IMG/VR virus record: IMGVR_UViG_3300005536_000004
Location: 1-36,553 of that record
Strand: one strand, 5' to 3'
From: a virus
Length of the DNA stretch: 36,553 bases
Shown here: positions 1 through 5,985 of the stretch, piece by piece
Layout of the letters: each line of letters opens with the position of its first letter
Position numbering within the stretch: position 1 is the first letter of the stretch
Notes under the pieces: model-generated
Database searches by the model: none
What the model saw: the letters and a program-made list of their open reading frames with translations, nothing else
What the model was told of the DNA's origin: nothing
Position numbers and translations under genes: made by a program

Positions 1-68
1 AGCATGGCGTGCTGATCCTGCAGCCACTCCCGCGCTTCCTGCTCCGCGCTCGGGCGCTCCGGGGTCAT
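1..68 (-). CDS. 5' fragment of the coiled-coil protein gene (duplicate of 35900-36541)
   Basis: This is the first 22 codons plus two bases of the leftward coiled-coil gene that is complete at 35900-36541. It is truncated only because the window repeats itself here. The ATG at 68-66 overlaps the TGA (67-65) of the preceding gene, giving ATGA coupling. Do not count it as a second gene. Confidence 0.9.
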   Translation of the reverse strand, partial: MTPERPSAEQEAREWLQDQHAM

Positions 69-80
69 AGCGGCCTCGCG
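1..80. repeat. Terminal direct repeat, left copy
   Basis: Bases 1-80 are identical to 36474-36553. The leftward gene that ends at position 65 is followed, through an ATGA overlap, by the gene whose full copy starts at 36541, so the operon is continuous across the join. This shows the map is circular. Whether the overlap is physical terminal redundancy or an assembly overlap cannot be told from sequence. Confidence 0.95.
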
Positions 81-346
81 TCGTAGGCGTCGATGGCGCG
101 AAGCAGAGCGTTGATGCGCACGGCCACCAAGGTCGGTATCACCTCCCATGTCTCGCGGCGCCGTGGCCGAGTCATCATCGACGTCCCGAGATTCCGCGCC
201 GCCTCGACCACCGGGCGCATGCGGGCTAGCTCCGCGCGGGCGTCGCGTGCTGCGGCAGCGAAGATCGCTTCGCGCTGGCTTCCATTCTCGATGGCCTCGG
301 CAATGAAGTCATCGCTCACGCGCGGCTCTGCGCTCTCGGGGGTCAT
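65..346 (-). CDS. Hypothetical 93-aa protein, paralogue of its neighbour
   Basis: The function is not recognised. The ATG at 346-344 overlaps the upstream TGA in an ATGA junction and has a GAGGAA ribosome site about six bases upstream, so I prefer it to a longer frame start at 436. The product begins M-T-P-E-S-A-E-P-R-V-S and contains DARAELARMRPVVEAAR near residues 35-52. The gene directly upstream has nearly the same two segments (SAEPRVS and DARTELAALRPVVDAAR), so the two are tandem duplicates that have diverged. It is helical, charged, with no membrane segment. It is part of the leftward early operon and is followed across the circular join by the coiled-coil gene. Confidence 0.8.
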   Translation of the reverse strand: MTPESAEPRVSDDFIAEAIENGSQREAIFAAAARDARAELARMRPVVEAARNLGTSMMTRPRRRETWEVIPTLVAVRINALLRAIDAYDARPL

Positions 347-648
347 GGCTTCCTCGACTCGTAGGCTTCCACCGCCCGGGCCATATCGTCGCACGCTTCG
401 CTTTCCTCTTTGGTGCAGACACCCGTCGCGTGCCACTTCCGCGCCGCATCGACCACTGGGCGCAGCGCGGCGAGTTCCGTGCGGGCGTCGCGGAGCATTG
501 CGAGCAGCCCCAGGAACTCGTTCGGGTGAAGCCGCATCGGCATCGTGCGGAGGTCGGGATTCGCTTCCATCAGGCCACGCGCGTTCGCCTCTAATGCTAT
601 CAACGCCCCGACGCTCACGCGCGGCTCCGCGCTCGGGTGGTCGGTCAC
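343..648 (-). CDS. Hypothetical 101-aa protein, paralogue of its neighbour
   Basis: The function is unknown. The chosen start is GTG at 648-646, which overlaps the TGA of the Erf gene (GTGA). It places the conserved SAEPRVS segment at the N-terminus exactly as in the downstream paralogue, whereas a longer frame would add an unrelated Arg-rich stretch read inside erf. The central segment DARTELAALRPVVDAAR matches DARAELARMRPVVEAAR of the next gene. It ends in ATGA coupling with that gene. Probably a small accessory early protein; helical and soluble. Confidence 0.78.
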   Translation of the reverse strand: MTDHPSAEPRVSVGALIALEANARGLMEANPDLRTMPMRLHPNEFLGLLAMLRDARTELAALRPVVDAARKWHATGVCTKEESEACDDMARAVEAYESRKP

Positions 649-1619
649 GACGCCATCCCCGGCGGCGGCAGGTCGGGCGGTTCGTTGGCAGCTCTCAGCC
701 ATTCGCAGATCGTAGCCCACTGCTCTCCGGTGAACGCTTTCGCCTCCTTCTCGGTGGCGAGCCGCTGGAGGCCGAGAGCCTTGCCGTAGACGGCGAGCCG
801 GTCAGGCCTGTGGGCGGCGTCATTGGCGATACCGTACCGCTCCATGAGCGCGAATGCGCGCTTGCGTTCGGTGGTGGCGTCGAGCGGCTTGGCGGGCTCG
901 GGAGAAGGACGGGGGGCCGGGTCCGACTCCGACGCCCCCGCCTGCCGAGAGGCCGCTACCTGAGTCGGACGGCTAGGCGGCGTCGGCTGGTTCGAGGCGG
1001 GCGGGGCTTCCGTGCCCGCGTCCATCGCCCGCCGCTTGTCGGCAAGGTCCCCGCAGGTCGCACACAGGCCGTCGCCCCTGCCCGCCAGCCGCGTTTCTCC
1101 GCATCGGGGGCAGAATGGGCCAGGCGCCGACGCCCGGCTCTTGCCGCGAGCGCTGGGCAACGCTGGGCGTTTGTCTGTTCCCTCGTCGGCCTCTGGGTCA
1201 TCGCCAGTCGGCATCAGGAACGTCTTGAGCAGGAAGTATTTCAGGGCTCCGGTCATCGCTTTATAGAGCCCCTTGTCGCCCTTGTCCTCGCCAGTTCCAG
1301 CCCATCCGACGGTCATCGTCTCGCCCGTAGCGCCGTCTGTGAACTGAAACTCCATGATGGCCGTCGTGAGCGTGCCTTCGCGCAGGACCTGCTTGATGCT
1401 GGGAACGAGCGAGATGCCGCGCGACGAGAGCGCCCCGCGCACGGCTTCCACGATATCGGCCTCGGTCGCGTAGTCGTACTTGTGGAACTCGTTTCGCCCG
1501 CGCTTGGGCACCCTTGAAACCTCGGCCATGATCTCAGCTAGCTTGGCGTGCAGGCTCGCGGCGGGCGTGCCGTTGCTCGCCTCGACTGGCACTAGGTCCG
1601 TGCTCACTGACGTGCTCAC
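645..1619 (-). CDS. erf: Erf-family ssDNA-annealing recombination protein
   Basis: A single-strand annealing protein of the Erf superfamily, expected to pair complementary strands during phage recombination or circularisation. The Erf core is residues about 25-148: a helical start (KLAEIMAEVSRVPKRGRN), the HKYDYATEADIVEAVR segment, a GTGEDKGDKGLYKAMTGALK segment and the TFLMPTGDDPEAD end. After the core there is a CPRC...CATC zinc-ribbon-like pair (about 170-189), a Pro/Ala linker, and a helical C-terminal domain with an aromatic QWATICEWL helix. The GTG start (1619-1617) overlaps the upstream TGA and has GGGAG just before it; the longer frame to 1706 lacks such support. The VRR-NUC-like nuclease and endonuclease VII encoded elsewhere fit the same recombination role. 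Confidence 0.9.
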   Translation of the reverse strand: MSTSVSTDLVPVEASNGTPAASLHAKLAEIMAEVSRVPKRGRNEFHKYDYATEADIVEAVRGALSSRGISLVPSIKQVLREGTLTTAIMEFQFTDGATGETMTVGWAGTGEDKGDKGLYKAMTGALKYFLLKTFLMPTGDDPEADEGTDKRPALPSARGKSRASAPGPFCPRCGETRLAGRGDGLCATCGDLADKRRAMDAGTEAPPASNQPTPPSRPTQVAASRQAGASESDPAPRPSPEPAKPLDATTERKRAFALMERYGIANDAAHRPDRLAVYGKALGLQRLATEKEAKAFTGEQWATICEWLRAANEPPDLPPPGMAS

Positions 1620-1831
1620 TTGTCTCCCTTCGTTTGCAGTGCCGCTAGTGCGGCCCCACACCACGGGCAAAAACCCATCGGCGGCAGATCGCAGCCGATG
1701 TTCCAATGCGTCACCTGCCCGTCGGGGTATGTGCTCGGATAGATGAGCGCCCCGTACATTTCGTTATCGGTGCCCCATCCGAGCGCGCGAGCAAAGGCGT
1801 CGCAACACGTAGCGTAAACCCGTTCGCTCAT
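1616..1831 (-). CDS. Small cysteine-containing protein (71 aa)
   Basis: Unrecognised. It has a C-P-W-C-G knuckle near residues 55-59 and further cysteines at about 9, 10 and 48, so single zinc binding is plausible. The ATG at 1831 sits in an ATGA junction with the upstream gene and the TGA overlaps the GTG of erf. It is one of several CxxC micro-proteins in this operon and could bind nucleic acid or protein; nothing more specific can be said. Confidence 0.75.
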   Translation of the reverse strand: MSERVYATCCDAFARALGWGTDNEMYGALIYPSTYPDGQVTHWNIGCDLPPMGFCPWCGAALAALQTKGDK

Positions 1832-2022
1832 CTGGCGCCCCAGACTCGCAGCGTCCCGTCGCTGCGTTCAATCGCTTCGGCGGCGTCTCTCATCTCGCGC
1901 TGATAGTCGCGTTCGTCCGACTCGCTCCAGTCGAGGCAGGCCGGACGTTCGCACGAGGCTCCGAAGCTCCGGACCACCAGCACATCGGTCGGCTGGCCAC
2001 ACAGGGGGCAGGGGGTGGTCAT
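1828..2022 (-). CDS. Small zinc-knuckle protein (64 aa)
   Basis: The protein starts with C-P-L-C-G at residues 5-9, followed by a second pair CERPAC at about 24-29, a four-cysteine arrangement that typically binds one zinc. The rest is an acidic and basic helix (SESDERDYQREMRDAAEAIER). The ATG start and stop are both in four-base overlaps with neighbours. No family is recognised; a small DNA- or protein-binding factor is likely. Confidence 0.75.
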   Translation of the reverse strand: MTTPCPLCGQPTDVLVVRSFGASCERPACLDWSESDERDYQREMRDAAEAIERSDGTLRVWGAR

Positions 2023-2354
2023 CTGCCCACCAGATGCATCGCCGTGGCCCCAGCCGGAGATGCGGTGTACGACGCGAGTTCAATAACGGCCGCGCAGTAG
2101 AATGTTCCTGCGATGCCGCTTCCAACTAAGCAGATGATCGCGGCAAGCCCAACGCCCTCGCTGTCTGAGAACTTGGCCCACAGTGCAAGCAGTGCGGTGG
2201 CCAATAGGAGCAGGATCAGGAACACCCCCAAAACATGCACTTGTGCGTGGAGCCCGCCACCGTATGCCTTCATTGCCTCGGGGCCGAGCTGATCGACTGC
2301 GGTGCCGGCCCGCGTGGCTAGAACCGCCAAGGCGGAATCAAGCTGCGTGCTCAC
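2019..2354 (-). CDS. Small membrane protein with two transmembrane helices (111 aa)
   Basis: Hypothetical inner-membrane protein. Two hydrophobic helices are visible: HVLGVFLILLLLATALLALWA (about 46-66) and GLAAIICLVGSGIAGTFYCAAV (about 75-96). The N-terminal 40 residues are soluble and helical. The GTG start at 2354 overlaps the TGA of the 25-residue micropeptide just upstream, which places it in the same translational relay as the rest of the operon. Being an early gene, a role in superinfection exclusion or envelope modification is possible, but this is inference. Confidence 0.78.
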   Translation of the reverse strand: MSTQLDSALAVLATRAGTAVDQLGPEAMKAYGGGLHAQVHVLGVFLILLLLATALLALWAKFSDSEGVGLAAIICLVGSGIAGTFYCAAVIELASYTASPAGATAMHLVGR

Positions 2355-2428
2355 CACGACCACTTCCCCGCGCCGGTCCACGACGCTTGCGTAGCGAGGC
2401 CCCGGAGCCATGCGAGCAGGCGGGTCAT
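2351..2428 (-). CDS. Micropeptide, 25 aa, hydrophobic with SW C-terminus
   Basis: The 25-residue frame starts at ATG 2428, inside an ATGA overlap with the upstream gene, and ends in a TGA that overlaps the GTG of the downstream gene, so both ends fit the operon's coupling pattern. It begins M-T-R-L-L-A-W-L and ends G-K-W-S-W. A second micropeptide at 6562-6636 begins M-T-R-I-I and ends M-R-S-W-H, and one at 4777-4866 ends R-R-S-W. The residues are enriched in Trp, Leu and Arg, suggesting an amphipathic or membrane-seeking helix. Function unknown. Confidence 0.6.
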   Translation of the reverse strand: MTRLLAWLRGLATQASWTGAGKWSW

Positions 2429-2628
2429 GGTTTGACCTCTGACGCCTTCGCGTCCGCGTTGGTGAATGCTTGCTCCCAGGTGCGGCCCTCGCCAGCAATC
2501 CAGCCCATTCGCTTCTTGCCGCAGATAGTGCCGTAACGCCCGACGATTTTGGTCAGGCCGCGCTCCCAGACGCCTCCGTTGCTGCCCCATCGGTATCTGG
2601 CTTCAAGTAACGCTTCGCGCCTGCTCAC
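2425..2628 (-). CDS. Hypothetical 67-aa protein
   Basis: Unrecognised small basic protein. The GTG start (2628-2626) overlaps the TGA of the previous gene, whereas the longer frame to 2793 would lie wholly inside that gene. The sequence is rich in Gly, Trp and Arg with short aromatic segments (RYRWGSNGGVWERGL, KRMGWIAGEG), suggesting a compact beta fold. The ATGA at its end leads into the 25-residue micropeptide. Confidence 0.7.
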   Translation of the reverse strand: MSRREALLEARYRWGSNGGVWERGLTKIVGRYGTICGKKRMGWIAGEGRTWEQAFTNADAKASEVKP

Positions 2629-3101
2629 GACTGGCCTCCGATCCGTTTGGCCTGCGCGATGGCAGCCTCGATCCGCGCCTCGGCGTCGCGGAGCCGGTCG
2701 AGCGCGCTTTCGAGGCCACATGCACAGGCGAACGCTGGGCTTCTCGGGTCTCGAATGATCCCGTCCACGCGATTCAGGGCATCGGCCGGACACATCCGGT
2801 CATGCTCCACGACGAACGATCCCAAGTCCGCGTCCTCGTCGTCGTGGTCGAGCTTCTGGCGCACGCGGCGCAGCACGTCGGCGACCTTGGCTAGTTCGTC
2901 GGCGAGTAGGGATGCGGCGAGCCGGAGCCCAGCGTCGGCGGCGGGTGGCCGCTCCGCGCCGAGCAGCGTGTCTCCCTTGAGGAATCGCGTTCCGTTGGCC
3001 AGATCGCAGTAGTCTCCCCAATGCGATTCGGTCGGCATGCCGCGCTTGTCGTAGAGCCGCGCACCGCGTTCATGCTGTCCACACGCGCAATCACGGCTCA
3101 T
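2625..3101 (-). CDS. Hypothetical 158-aa protein with cysteine motifs
   Basis: The start at 3101 has an excellent ribosome site (GGAGG, four bases before ATG) and an ATGA overlap with the 46-residue membrane protein upstream; the longer frame would read through that gene. The product has C-A-C near residues 5-7, a central charged helical region (LADELAKVADVLRRVRQKLDH) and a C-terminal CACG followed by another long helix (ALDRLRDAEARIEAAIAQ). It looks like a helical accessory protein. No family is recognised. Confidence 0.75.
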   Translation of the reverse strand: MSRDCACGQHERGARLYDKRGMPTESHWGDYCDLANGTRFLKGDTLLGAERPPAADAGLRLAASLLADELAKVADVLRRVRQKLDHDDEDADLGSFVVEHDRMCPADALNRVDGIIRDPRSPAFACACGLESALDRLRDAEARIEAAIAQAKRIGGQS

Positions 3102-3238
3102 CGTGCCTCCGGGAAGTGGGCGCAGCACCAGAGCAGCCAGGCATACGCCAGGGTGGAGAGGATCAAGGCGGCGGGCGGCCGGCGGAGCGAAGTACGCGCG
3201 GCCCTTGCCCGGTTGAGAGACCGACCCGCCGCGCTCAT
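3098..3238 (-). CDS. 46-aa single-pass membrane protein
   Basis: This small gene sits exactly between two others, with ATG at 3238 overlapping the upstream TGA and its own TGA overlapping the downstream ATG, so it fills the interval precisely. The N-terminal 20 residues are strongly basic (many Arg), followed by one hydrophobic helix, LILSTLAYAWLLWCCAHF, with two adjacent cysteines. Positive-inside topology would put the N-terminus in the cytoplasm. It belongs with the other tiny membrane proteins of this genome. Function unknown. Confidence 0.65.
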   Translation of the reverse strand: MSAAGRSLNRARAARTSLRRPPAALILSTLAYAWLLWCCAHFPEAR

Positions 3239-3552
3239 GTCCGCACCTTCGCGAGAACGGCGCGGGCGGCATCCTGTGACGCATCTACCGCATCCCAGTT
3301 GACCGAAGGACCGCCGCTTCGCTGCACGGCAAATGCCTCGATTGCTCCGATGAGCCGGTCACACACCGCCACGAGTTCAGCGTTCAGGGAGCGGCAGTCG
3401 CGGTTCTCGTCGGCCAAGTCACTCAGCGTCCAGGTTGCTTCGCATAGCGGCTGTCCGCAGACGCTTTTGGTAAAGCAGGAGTGGCCGACCTGCTCCACCA
3501 GATACTCAATCGCTGCCCTGATGCGTTCATCGGAGAGGCGCGGCGCGGTCAC
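3235..3552 (-). CDS. Hypothetical 105-aa helical protein
   Basis: Starts at GTG 3552 in a GTGA overlap with the gene upstream and ends in an ATGA overlap. The N-terminus (PRLSDERIRAAIEYLVEQ) is a helix; a middle segment has three cysteines at about residues 26-37, and the C-terminal half is helical. The opening S-D-E-R-I resembles many Ead/Ea22-type phage accessory proteins, but this is only a resemblance. Early operon member of unknown function. Confidence 0.72.
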   Translation of the reverse strand: MTAPRLSDERIRAAIEYLVEQVGHSCFTKSVCGQPLCEATWTLSDLADENRDCRSLNAELVAVCDRLIGAIEAFAVQRSGGPSVNWDAVDASQDAARAVLAKVRT

Positions 3553-3740
3553 GACTTGGGCTTGCGGAGCGTGCCGTTGAGCAGGACTTCTATGCCCGAT
3601 TGTGCGGCAACAAGCGCCATTTGGGCGTCTGTCATTCTGCCGTGGCGCAGCGCATCGTCAGCATCCTGGAGTTGTTCAATCACGGCCGCAATCATTGGGT
3701 CACGTCGCGGCATCGTGCTCGAATCAATGGGCATGCTCAT
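3549..3740 (-). CDS. Hypothetical 63-aa protein
   Basis: Unrecognised helical protein containing AAVIEQLQDADDALRHGRMT followed by DAQMALVAAQSGIEVL. ATG at 3740 is preceded by a purine-rich AGAGAGCGAAG. About 28 bases separate it from the upstream KGG-repeat gene, one of the few gaps in this operon. Its end overlaps the next gene by GTGA. Confidence 0.7.
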   Translation of the reverse strand: MSMPIDSSTMPRRDPMIAAVIEQLQDADDALRHGRMTDAQMALVAAQSGIEVLLNGTLRKPKS

Positions 3741-3768
3741 GTGCTTCGCTCTCTTTCTGCGCGGCGTC

Positions 3769-3915
3769 TCAAGCCGTGCGGGGGTGCTTCGCTGCCTTGG
3801 CTCTCCCGCCCATGCGGGCGATCTGTGCTCTGCGTTCTGCGCTCAGCTTGCGCGCTCGCGCCTTGCCGCCCTTGCGGCCGATCTTGCGGTAGTGGGCGAT
3901 GAGCGTGCGGGTCAC
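3769..3915 (-). CDS. 48-aa basic KGG-type protein
   Basis: A short GTG-initiated gene in a frame that differs from the longer Arg/Gln-rich frame covering the same bases. The product reads HYRKIGRKGGKARARKLS then AERRAQIARMGGRAKAAKHP. The repeated R-K-G-G-K-A / R-M-G-G-R-A pattern is the one seen in small basic phage and bacterial KGG-like proteins, which are often read as nucleic-acid binders. The distinctive repeats, good length and lack of overlap with neighbours support this frame. It begins four bases after the stop of the gene upstream. Confidence 0.75.
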   Translation of the reverse strand: MTRTLIAHYRKIGRKGGKARARKLSAERRAQIARMGGRAKAAKHPRTA

Positions 3916-3918
3916 GAA

Positions 3919-4158
3919 TCACGCCTCGGGTGGTTGAGGGTCAACTTTCGGCTTTCTCTTGAGGTCTGCGACATTCTTGCAGGTGGCGAAGTGGGTCACG
4001 AAGCATCCCTCTTGCCGGTGGACCTGGAACACCCCGTCCAGGTCGCCACCGTTGAAGGAGAAGATCGGGGCGCGCGGGTCGAGCGGATGTGTCGTGCCCT
4101 TTTCGTCCTTCGCCCATAGGATGGGCTTGCCGCACAACTTGCATGGGACGGTTTTCAT
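3919..4158 (-). CDS. Zinc-ribbon phage protein (79 aa)
   Basis: Strong AGGAGA site before ATG 4158. The N-terminus carries C-K-L-C-G at residues 6-10, followed by PILWAKDEKGTTHPLDPRAP, and C-terminal cysteines (EGCFVTHFATCKN). The layout of a CxxC knuckle, a conserved His-Pro-Leu-Asp segment, then F-V-T-H-F-A-T-C, resembles a common small phage protein that probably binds one zinc. Function unknown. It sits eight bases after the upstream stop. Confidence 0.78.
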   Translation of the reverse strand: MKTVPCKLCGKPILWAKDEKGTTHPLDPRAPIFSFNGGDLDGVFQVHRQEGCFVTHFATCKNVADLKRKPKVDPQPPEA

Positions 4159-4166
4159 GGGCTCTC

Positions 4167-4412
4167 CTACCAGTGCAGGGTCCGGCGGGCCGCGCGGCGG
4201 AGCTTTTCCTCGTCCTTGGTGCGTTTGCACAGTCGAGCCGGCATGACGACGGTTTCCGACTCTCGCTTGGCCCGAGCGAGCGAGACGAGAAAGACTTCCT
4301 TGATGTCCTCGATGGTGGCCGTGTGGCCGCCCTCGTTCATGCCCTTGAGCCATGCGTCGAGCAGATCGTTCGCCCGACCGAGCACGGTGCCTTGATGCGG
4401 GACCTTTCTCAT
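4167..4412 (-). CDS. Hypothetical 81-aa protein
   Basis: Begins at ATG 4412 within ATGA of the upstream gene; a longer frame to 4652 would run antisense-like through that gene and is rejected. The sequence is helical (RANDLLDAWLKGMNEGG, TIEDIKEVFLVSLARAK) with a basic C-terminal tail (KRTKDEEKLRRAARR). It could be a small DNA-binding or regulatory protein at the head of the operon, but no family is recognised. Confidence 0.72.
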   Translation of the reverse strand: MRKVPHQGTVLGRANDLLDAWLKGMNEGGHTATIEDIKEVFLVSLARAKRESETVVMPARLCKRTKDEEKLRRAARRTLHW

Positions 4413-4606
4413 GACGTGGCCCGTACAAACTGATCGGCAGCAGTCACGGCTTCGGTGAACGTGGAGTAGACCTTCCAGTCGCAGTGCGGGCGATTCTCGG
4501 TCCACACGCCGAAGGCTTCGCCCTCTGCGAACACCTTGGCAATGCGCCACTCGGGATTGAAGACCTCGAACTTCCGCACCCACGTTCCTGCACGCCGCTC
4601 GTTCAT
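4409..4606 (-). CDS. Hypothetical 65-aa protein, first sizeable gene of the early operon
   Basis: ATG at 4606 follows a near-ideal GGAGGAG site. The product is aromatic and beta-like (TWVRKFEVFNPEWRIAKVF, HCDWKVYSTFTEAV). It is the first gene downstream of the promoter and repeat-box region at 4657-4702, so it should be expressed early. Such first genes often encode takeover or anti-defence proteins, but nothing in the sequence identifies one here. Confidence 0.75.
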   Translation of the reverse strand: MNERRAGTWVRKFEVFNPEWRIAKVFAEGEAFGVWTENRPHCDWKVYSTFTEAVTAADQFVRATS

Positions 4607-4656
4607 TCGCTCCTCCGCTCTGGTTCGCGGGGCTTCTCGTTCCCCGCGTCACTCAC

Positions 4657-4684
4657 AGTATCTGCTTACCGGGCTGCTTAGCAA
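4657..4684 (-). promoter_or_regulatory. Leftward promoter candidate for the early operon
   Basis: On the - strand, TTGCTA (4684-4679) and GATACT (4662-4657) are separated by 16 bp, each matching four of six bases of the sigma-70 consensus. Transcription would start near 4650, giving a leader of about 45 bases before the strong ribosome site of the gene at 4606. The elements overlap the TGCTTA boxes, which suggests a regulated promoter. Confidence 0.5.
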
Positions 4685-4702
4685 GCCCCTTTTTGCTTAC
4701 CG
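4663..4702. promoter_or_regulatory. Operator-like TGCTTA box array
   Basis: TGCTTACCG occurs at 4663-4671 and again at 4694-4702, 31 bp apart (about three helical turns). A third box, the near-palindrome TGCTTAGCA, lies between at 4675-4683. The boxes cover the spacer, the -35 and the upstream flank of the leftward promoter, as an operator for a repressor would. Confidence 0.45.
4671..4694 (+). terminator. Rightward intrinsic terminator
   Basis: Read on the + strand, GGGC-TGCT, one loop base, AGCA, a bulged A and GCCC form a hairpin of eight pairs, followed by C and five T residues (4690-4694). It would stop rightward transcripts that continue past 32,494 around the circle, antisense to the whole early operon. 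It overlaps the leftward promoter. Confidence 0.55.
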
Positions 4703-4776
4703 CCGCAGACTTGACATTTCGCCTCAGCGGGGGACGTGTCACCGGAAGGTTCCGACCGTTCGCCGCCCCCGCTTCG

Positions 4777-4866
4777 CTACCAGCTCCTACGCCCTACCGC
4801 CTGCCCTGCGATCGCCAGGAATCCCACCACCGTCAACACCGCTACCGCTGCCACCATCGTGACCAT
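4777..4866 (-). CDS. Micropeptide, 29 aa, single hydrophobic helix with SW C-terminus
   Basis: A 29-residue frame with a textbook start: GGAGG, five bases, then ATG at 4866. It encodes one uninterrupted hydrophobic helix (MVAAVAVLTVVGFLAIAG) followed by a short basic tail ending R-R-S-W. It would be the first gene of a transcript from the promoter at 4920-4947. The Ser-Trp ending recurs in the micropeptides at 2351-2428 and 6562-6636. A membrane-inserted peptide, for example a small regulator or exclusion factor, is likely. Too short for a database-independent family call. Confidence 0.6.
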   Translation of the reverse strand: MVTMVAAVAVLTVVGFLAIAGQAVGRRSW

Positions 4867-4919
4867 CTCATCCTCCGCTCATGTGGTCGGGTCTCTGCGT
4901 CCGCCTAGAGCCCCGGTCT

Positions 4920-4947
4920 GCCATAGCCAATGCGTCCGCCATGCCAA
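4920..4947 (-). promoter_or_regulatory. Leftward promoter candidate upstream of the micropeptide
   Basis: On the - strand, TTGGCA (4947-4942) and TATGGC (4925-4920) are separated by 16 bp. The -10 resembles the TATGGT of the promoter at 11802-11829. The start would be near 4912, about 45 bases ahead of the micropeptide ATG at 4866. Confidence 0.4.
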
Positions 4948-5058
4948 CCCGTAACCCCAAGCCCCACGCTAGAACGCTCCCACGCTTCCGCCCTTGACCG
5001 TGCAGCCCGCCATTGCACCCCTTGCGCCCCGCAACGCACGGCGCTAGCCTGACGCCCC

Positions 5059-5748
5059 ATGACGGTCGCTGAGGCCTCTGCGTCCCATTCCAGCCTCGCC
5101 CCCGCCGTCTGCGCCTCATGTACCCATCCGCAGACCGCTGAGGCCAACGCCGCGCTCCTGAGAGGCGAGTCCGTTCGATCCATCGCCCGCCGCCTAGAAA
5201 TGTCCATGCCCTCGCTCTATCGCCATGCCCGCGCTTCCCATCATCTCCGAGGCCGTGTCAATCCTGACACACCCCCGGCCGCCCCAACCTCGCAGCCTCC
5301 CGCCACGCCCCTGTCACATGACCAGGATGACCGCGAGGCCGAGATCCTCGTCCGCAACGCCCTGCGCCACCTCAAGCGCGCCATGACCAGCGCCGAGGAC
5401 AAAGACCGCAACGGAGCTATCACCGCCGCGCGCAACGCCCTAGAGCACCGCGCCAAGCTCCGCGGCCGCCTCATCCCAGGCGGAGTCAACGTCACGCTCA
5501 ACAGCCTCACGTCCGTTGCAGTGGCCGAGCGAGAGCAGGCCGCATCTATGAGCGCGTTCGAGGTCACGGAGCAGGCTGGCGCGTGGCTGGGTGCGCAGTT
5601 AGAGGCAGGGAGCGCGGACGCTGTGCGCACGGTGCGAGCGCTGATGCGCATGCTGCCTAGCGCGGAGGTTGCGGCGGGGGATGCGGTGCGCGAAAGCACG
5701 GGCGAGGGGGAGCGCGAGGTCGGGAGCGACGCTGGTGCGCATGAGTGA
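5059..5748 (+). CDS. HTH/zinc-knuckle protein; possible small terminase subunit
   Basis: A 229-residue DNA-binding protein. The N-terminus has C18-x-x-C21-T-H-P, then a helix-turn-helix over about residues 33-62 (LLRGESVRSIARRLEMSM followed by PSLYRHARASH). This Cys-pair plus HTH plus R-H arrangement is common in phage and actinobacterial proteins that recruit DNA. The middle is a helical segment (REAEILVRNALRHLKRAM) and the C-terminal third is helical and acidic. A small-terminase-like role is attractive because no other candidate TerS is present and TerL is encoded 4.4 kb downstream, but a regulator is equally possible. The start ATG has no clear ribosome site. Confidence 0.7.
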   Translation: MTVAEASASHSSLAPAVCASCTHPQTAEANAALLRGESVRSIARRLEMSMPSLYRHARASHHLRGRVNPDTPPAAPTSQPPATPLSHDQDDREAEILVRNALRHLKRAMTSAEDKDRNGAITAARNALEHRAKLRGRLIPGGVNVTLNSLTSVAVAEREQAASMSAFEVTEQAGAWLGAQLEAGSADAVRTVRALMRMLPSAEVAAGDAVRESTGEGEREVGSDAGAHE

Positions 5749-5912
5749 TGCGCATGGCCTGCTGCGCTGCGTTGAGCGCGTGCGCATGCGGTGCAGCCAG
5801 GCAAGCGACCGAGGGGACGGGGCCACCCCGGGGGGTGCGCTGGGAGTCCCGGCCACTGCACGCTCCCTGTGTCGGTGTGGGGGTGGGGAGCCTGGGGTCG
5901 CAGCGGAGGGGT

Positions 5913-5985
5913 TGGTAGCAGGCTCGGGAGTCGAACCCGACTCGCGCTGGCTTATGAGGCCGGGCGAGTCACCGGACCGCCTGCG
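5913..5985 (-). tRNA. tRNA with CAU anticodon (Met/fMet- or Ile2-like), short D-arm
   Basis: On the - strand the 3' half is canonical: a perfect five-pair T-stem around GGGTTCGACTCCC, a TTCGACT T-loop, discriminator A and an encoded CCA. The acceptor arm pairs GCAGGC with GCCTGC over six pairs; the outermost pair is C1-U72, a mismatch. The anticodon loop is CTCATAA on a stem with three G-C pairs next to the loop and one C-A mismatch. Only 15 bases lie between acceptor and anticodon stems, so the D-arm is truncated. The 1-72 mismatch and loop-proximal G-C pairs recall initiator tRNA. Confidence 0.75.

Larger units (their letters stand above)
4607..5058. other. Divergent control region between early operon and rightward gene
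   Basis: This 452-base interval contains two leftward promoter candidates, TGCTTA boxes, a rightward intrinsic terminator and a 29-residue leftward micropeptide, all listed separately. I see no convincing promoter for the rightward gene starting at 5059: the only TTGACA on the + strand (4711-4716) has no -10 at a suitable distance. Confidence 0.6.

Noticed and set aside
93-1517. Long rightward frame opposite erf and its neighbours
   Set aside because: It is antisense to a recognised Erf gene, Arg/Ser-rich, and a shadow caused by high GC.
3737-3922. Leftward 61-codon Arg/Gln-rich frame
   Set aside because: The frame at 3769-3915 in the same region encodes a recognisable KGG-repeat protein; this one is its shifted shadow.
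4711-4716. Rightward TTGACA as promoter for the 5059 gene
   Set aside because: No acceptable -10 lies 15-19 bases downstream, and the gene is more than 340 bases away.
5748-5918. Rightward 56-codon frame after the HTH gene (TGATG junction)
   Set aside because: It ends inside the tRNA, has low-complexity Ala/Cys/Gly composition, and no support beyond the overlap.
5913-5960. tRNA 3' half as a prophage attachment core
   Set aside because: A matching 5' acceptor strand and a promoter are present, and no integrase was found, so a tRNA gene is more likely than attP.
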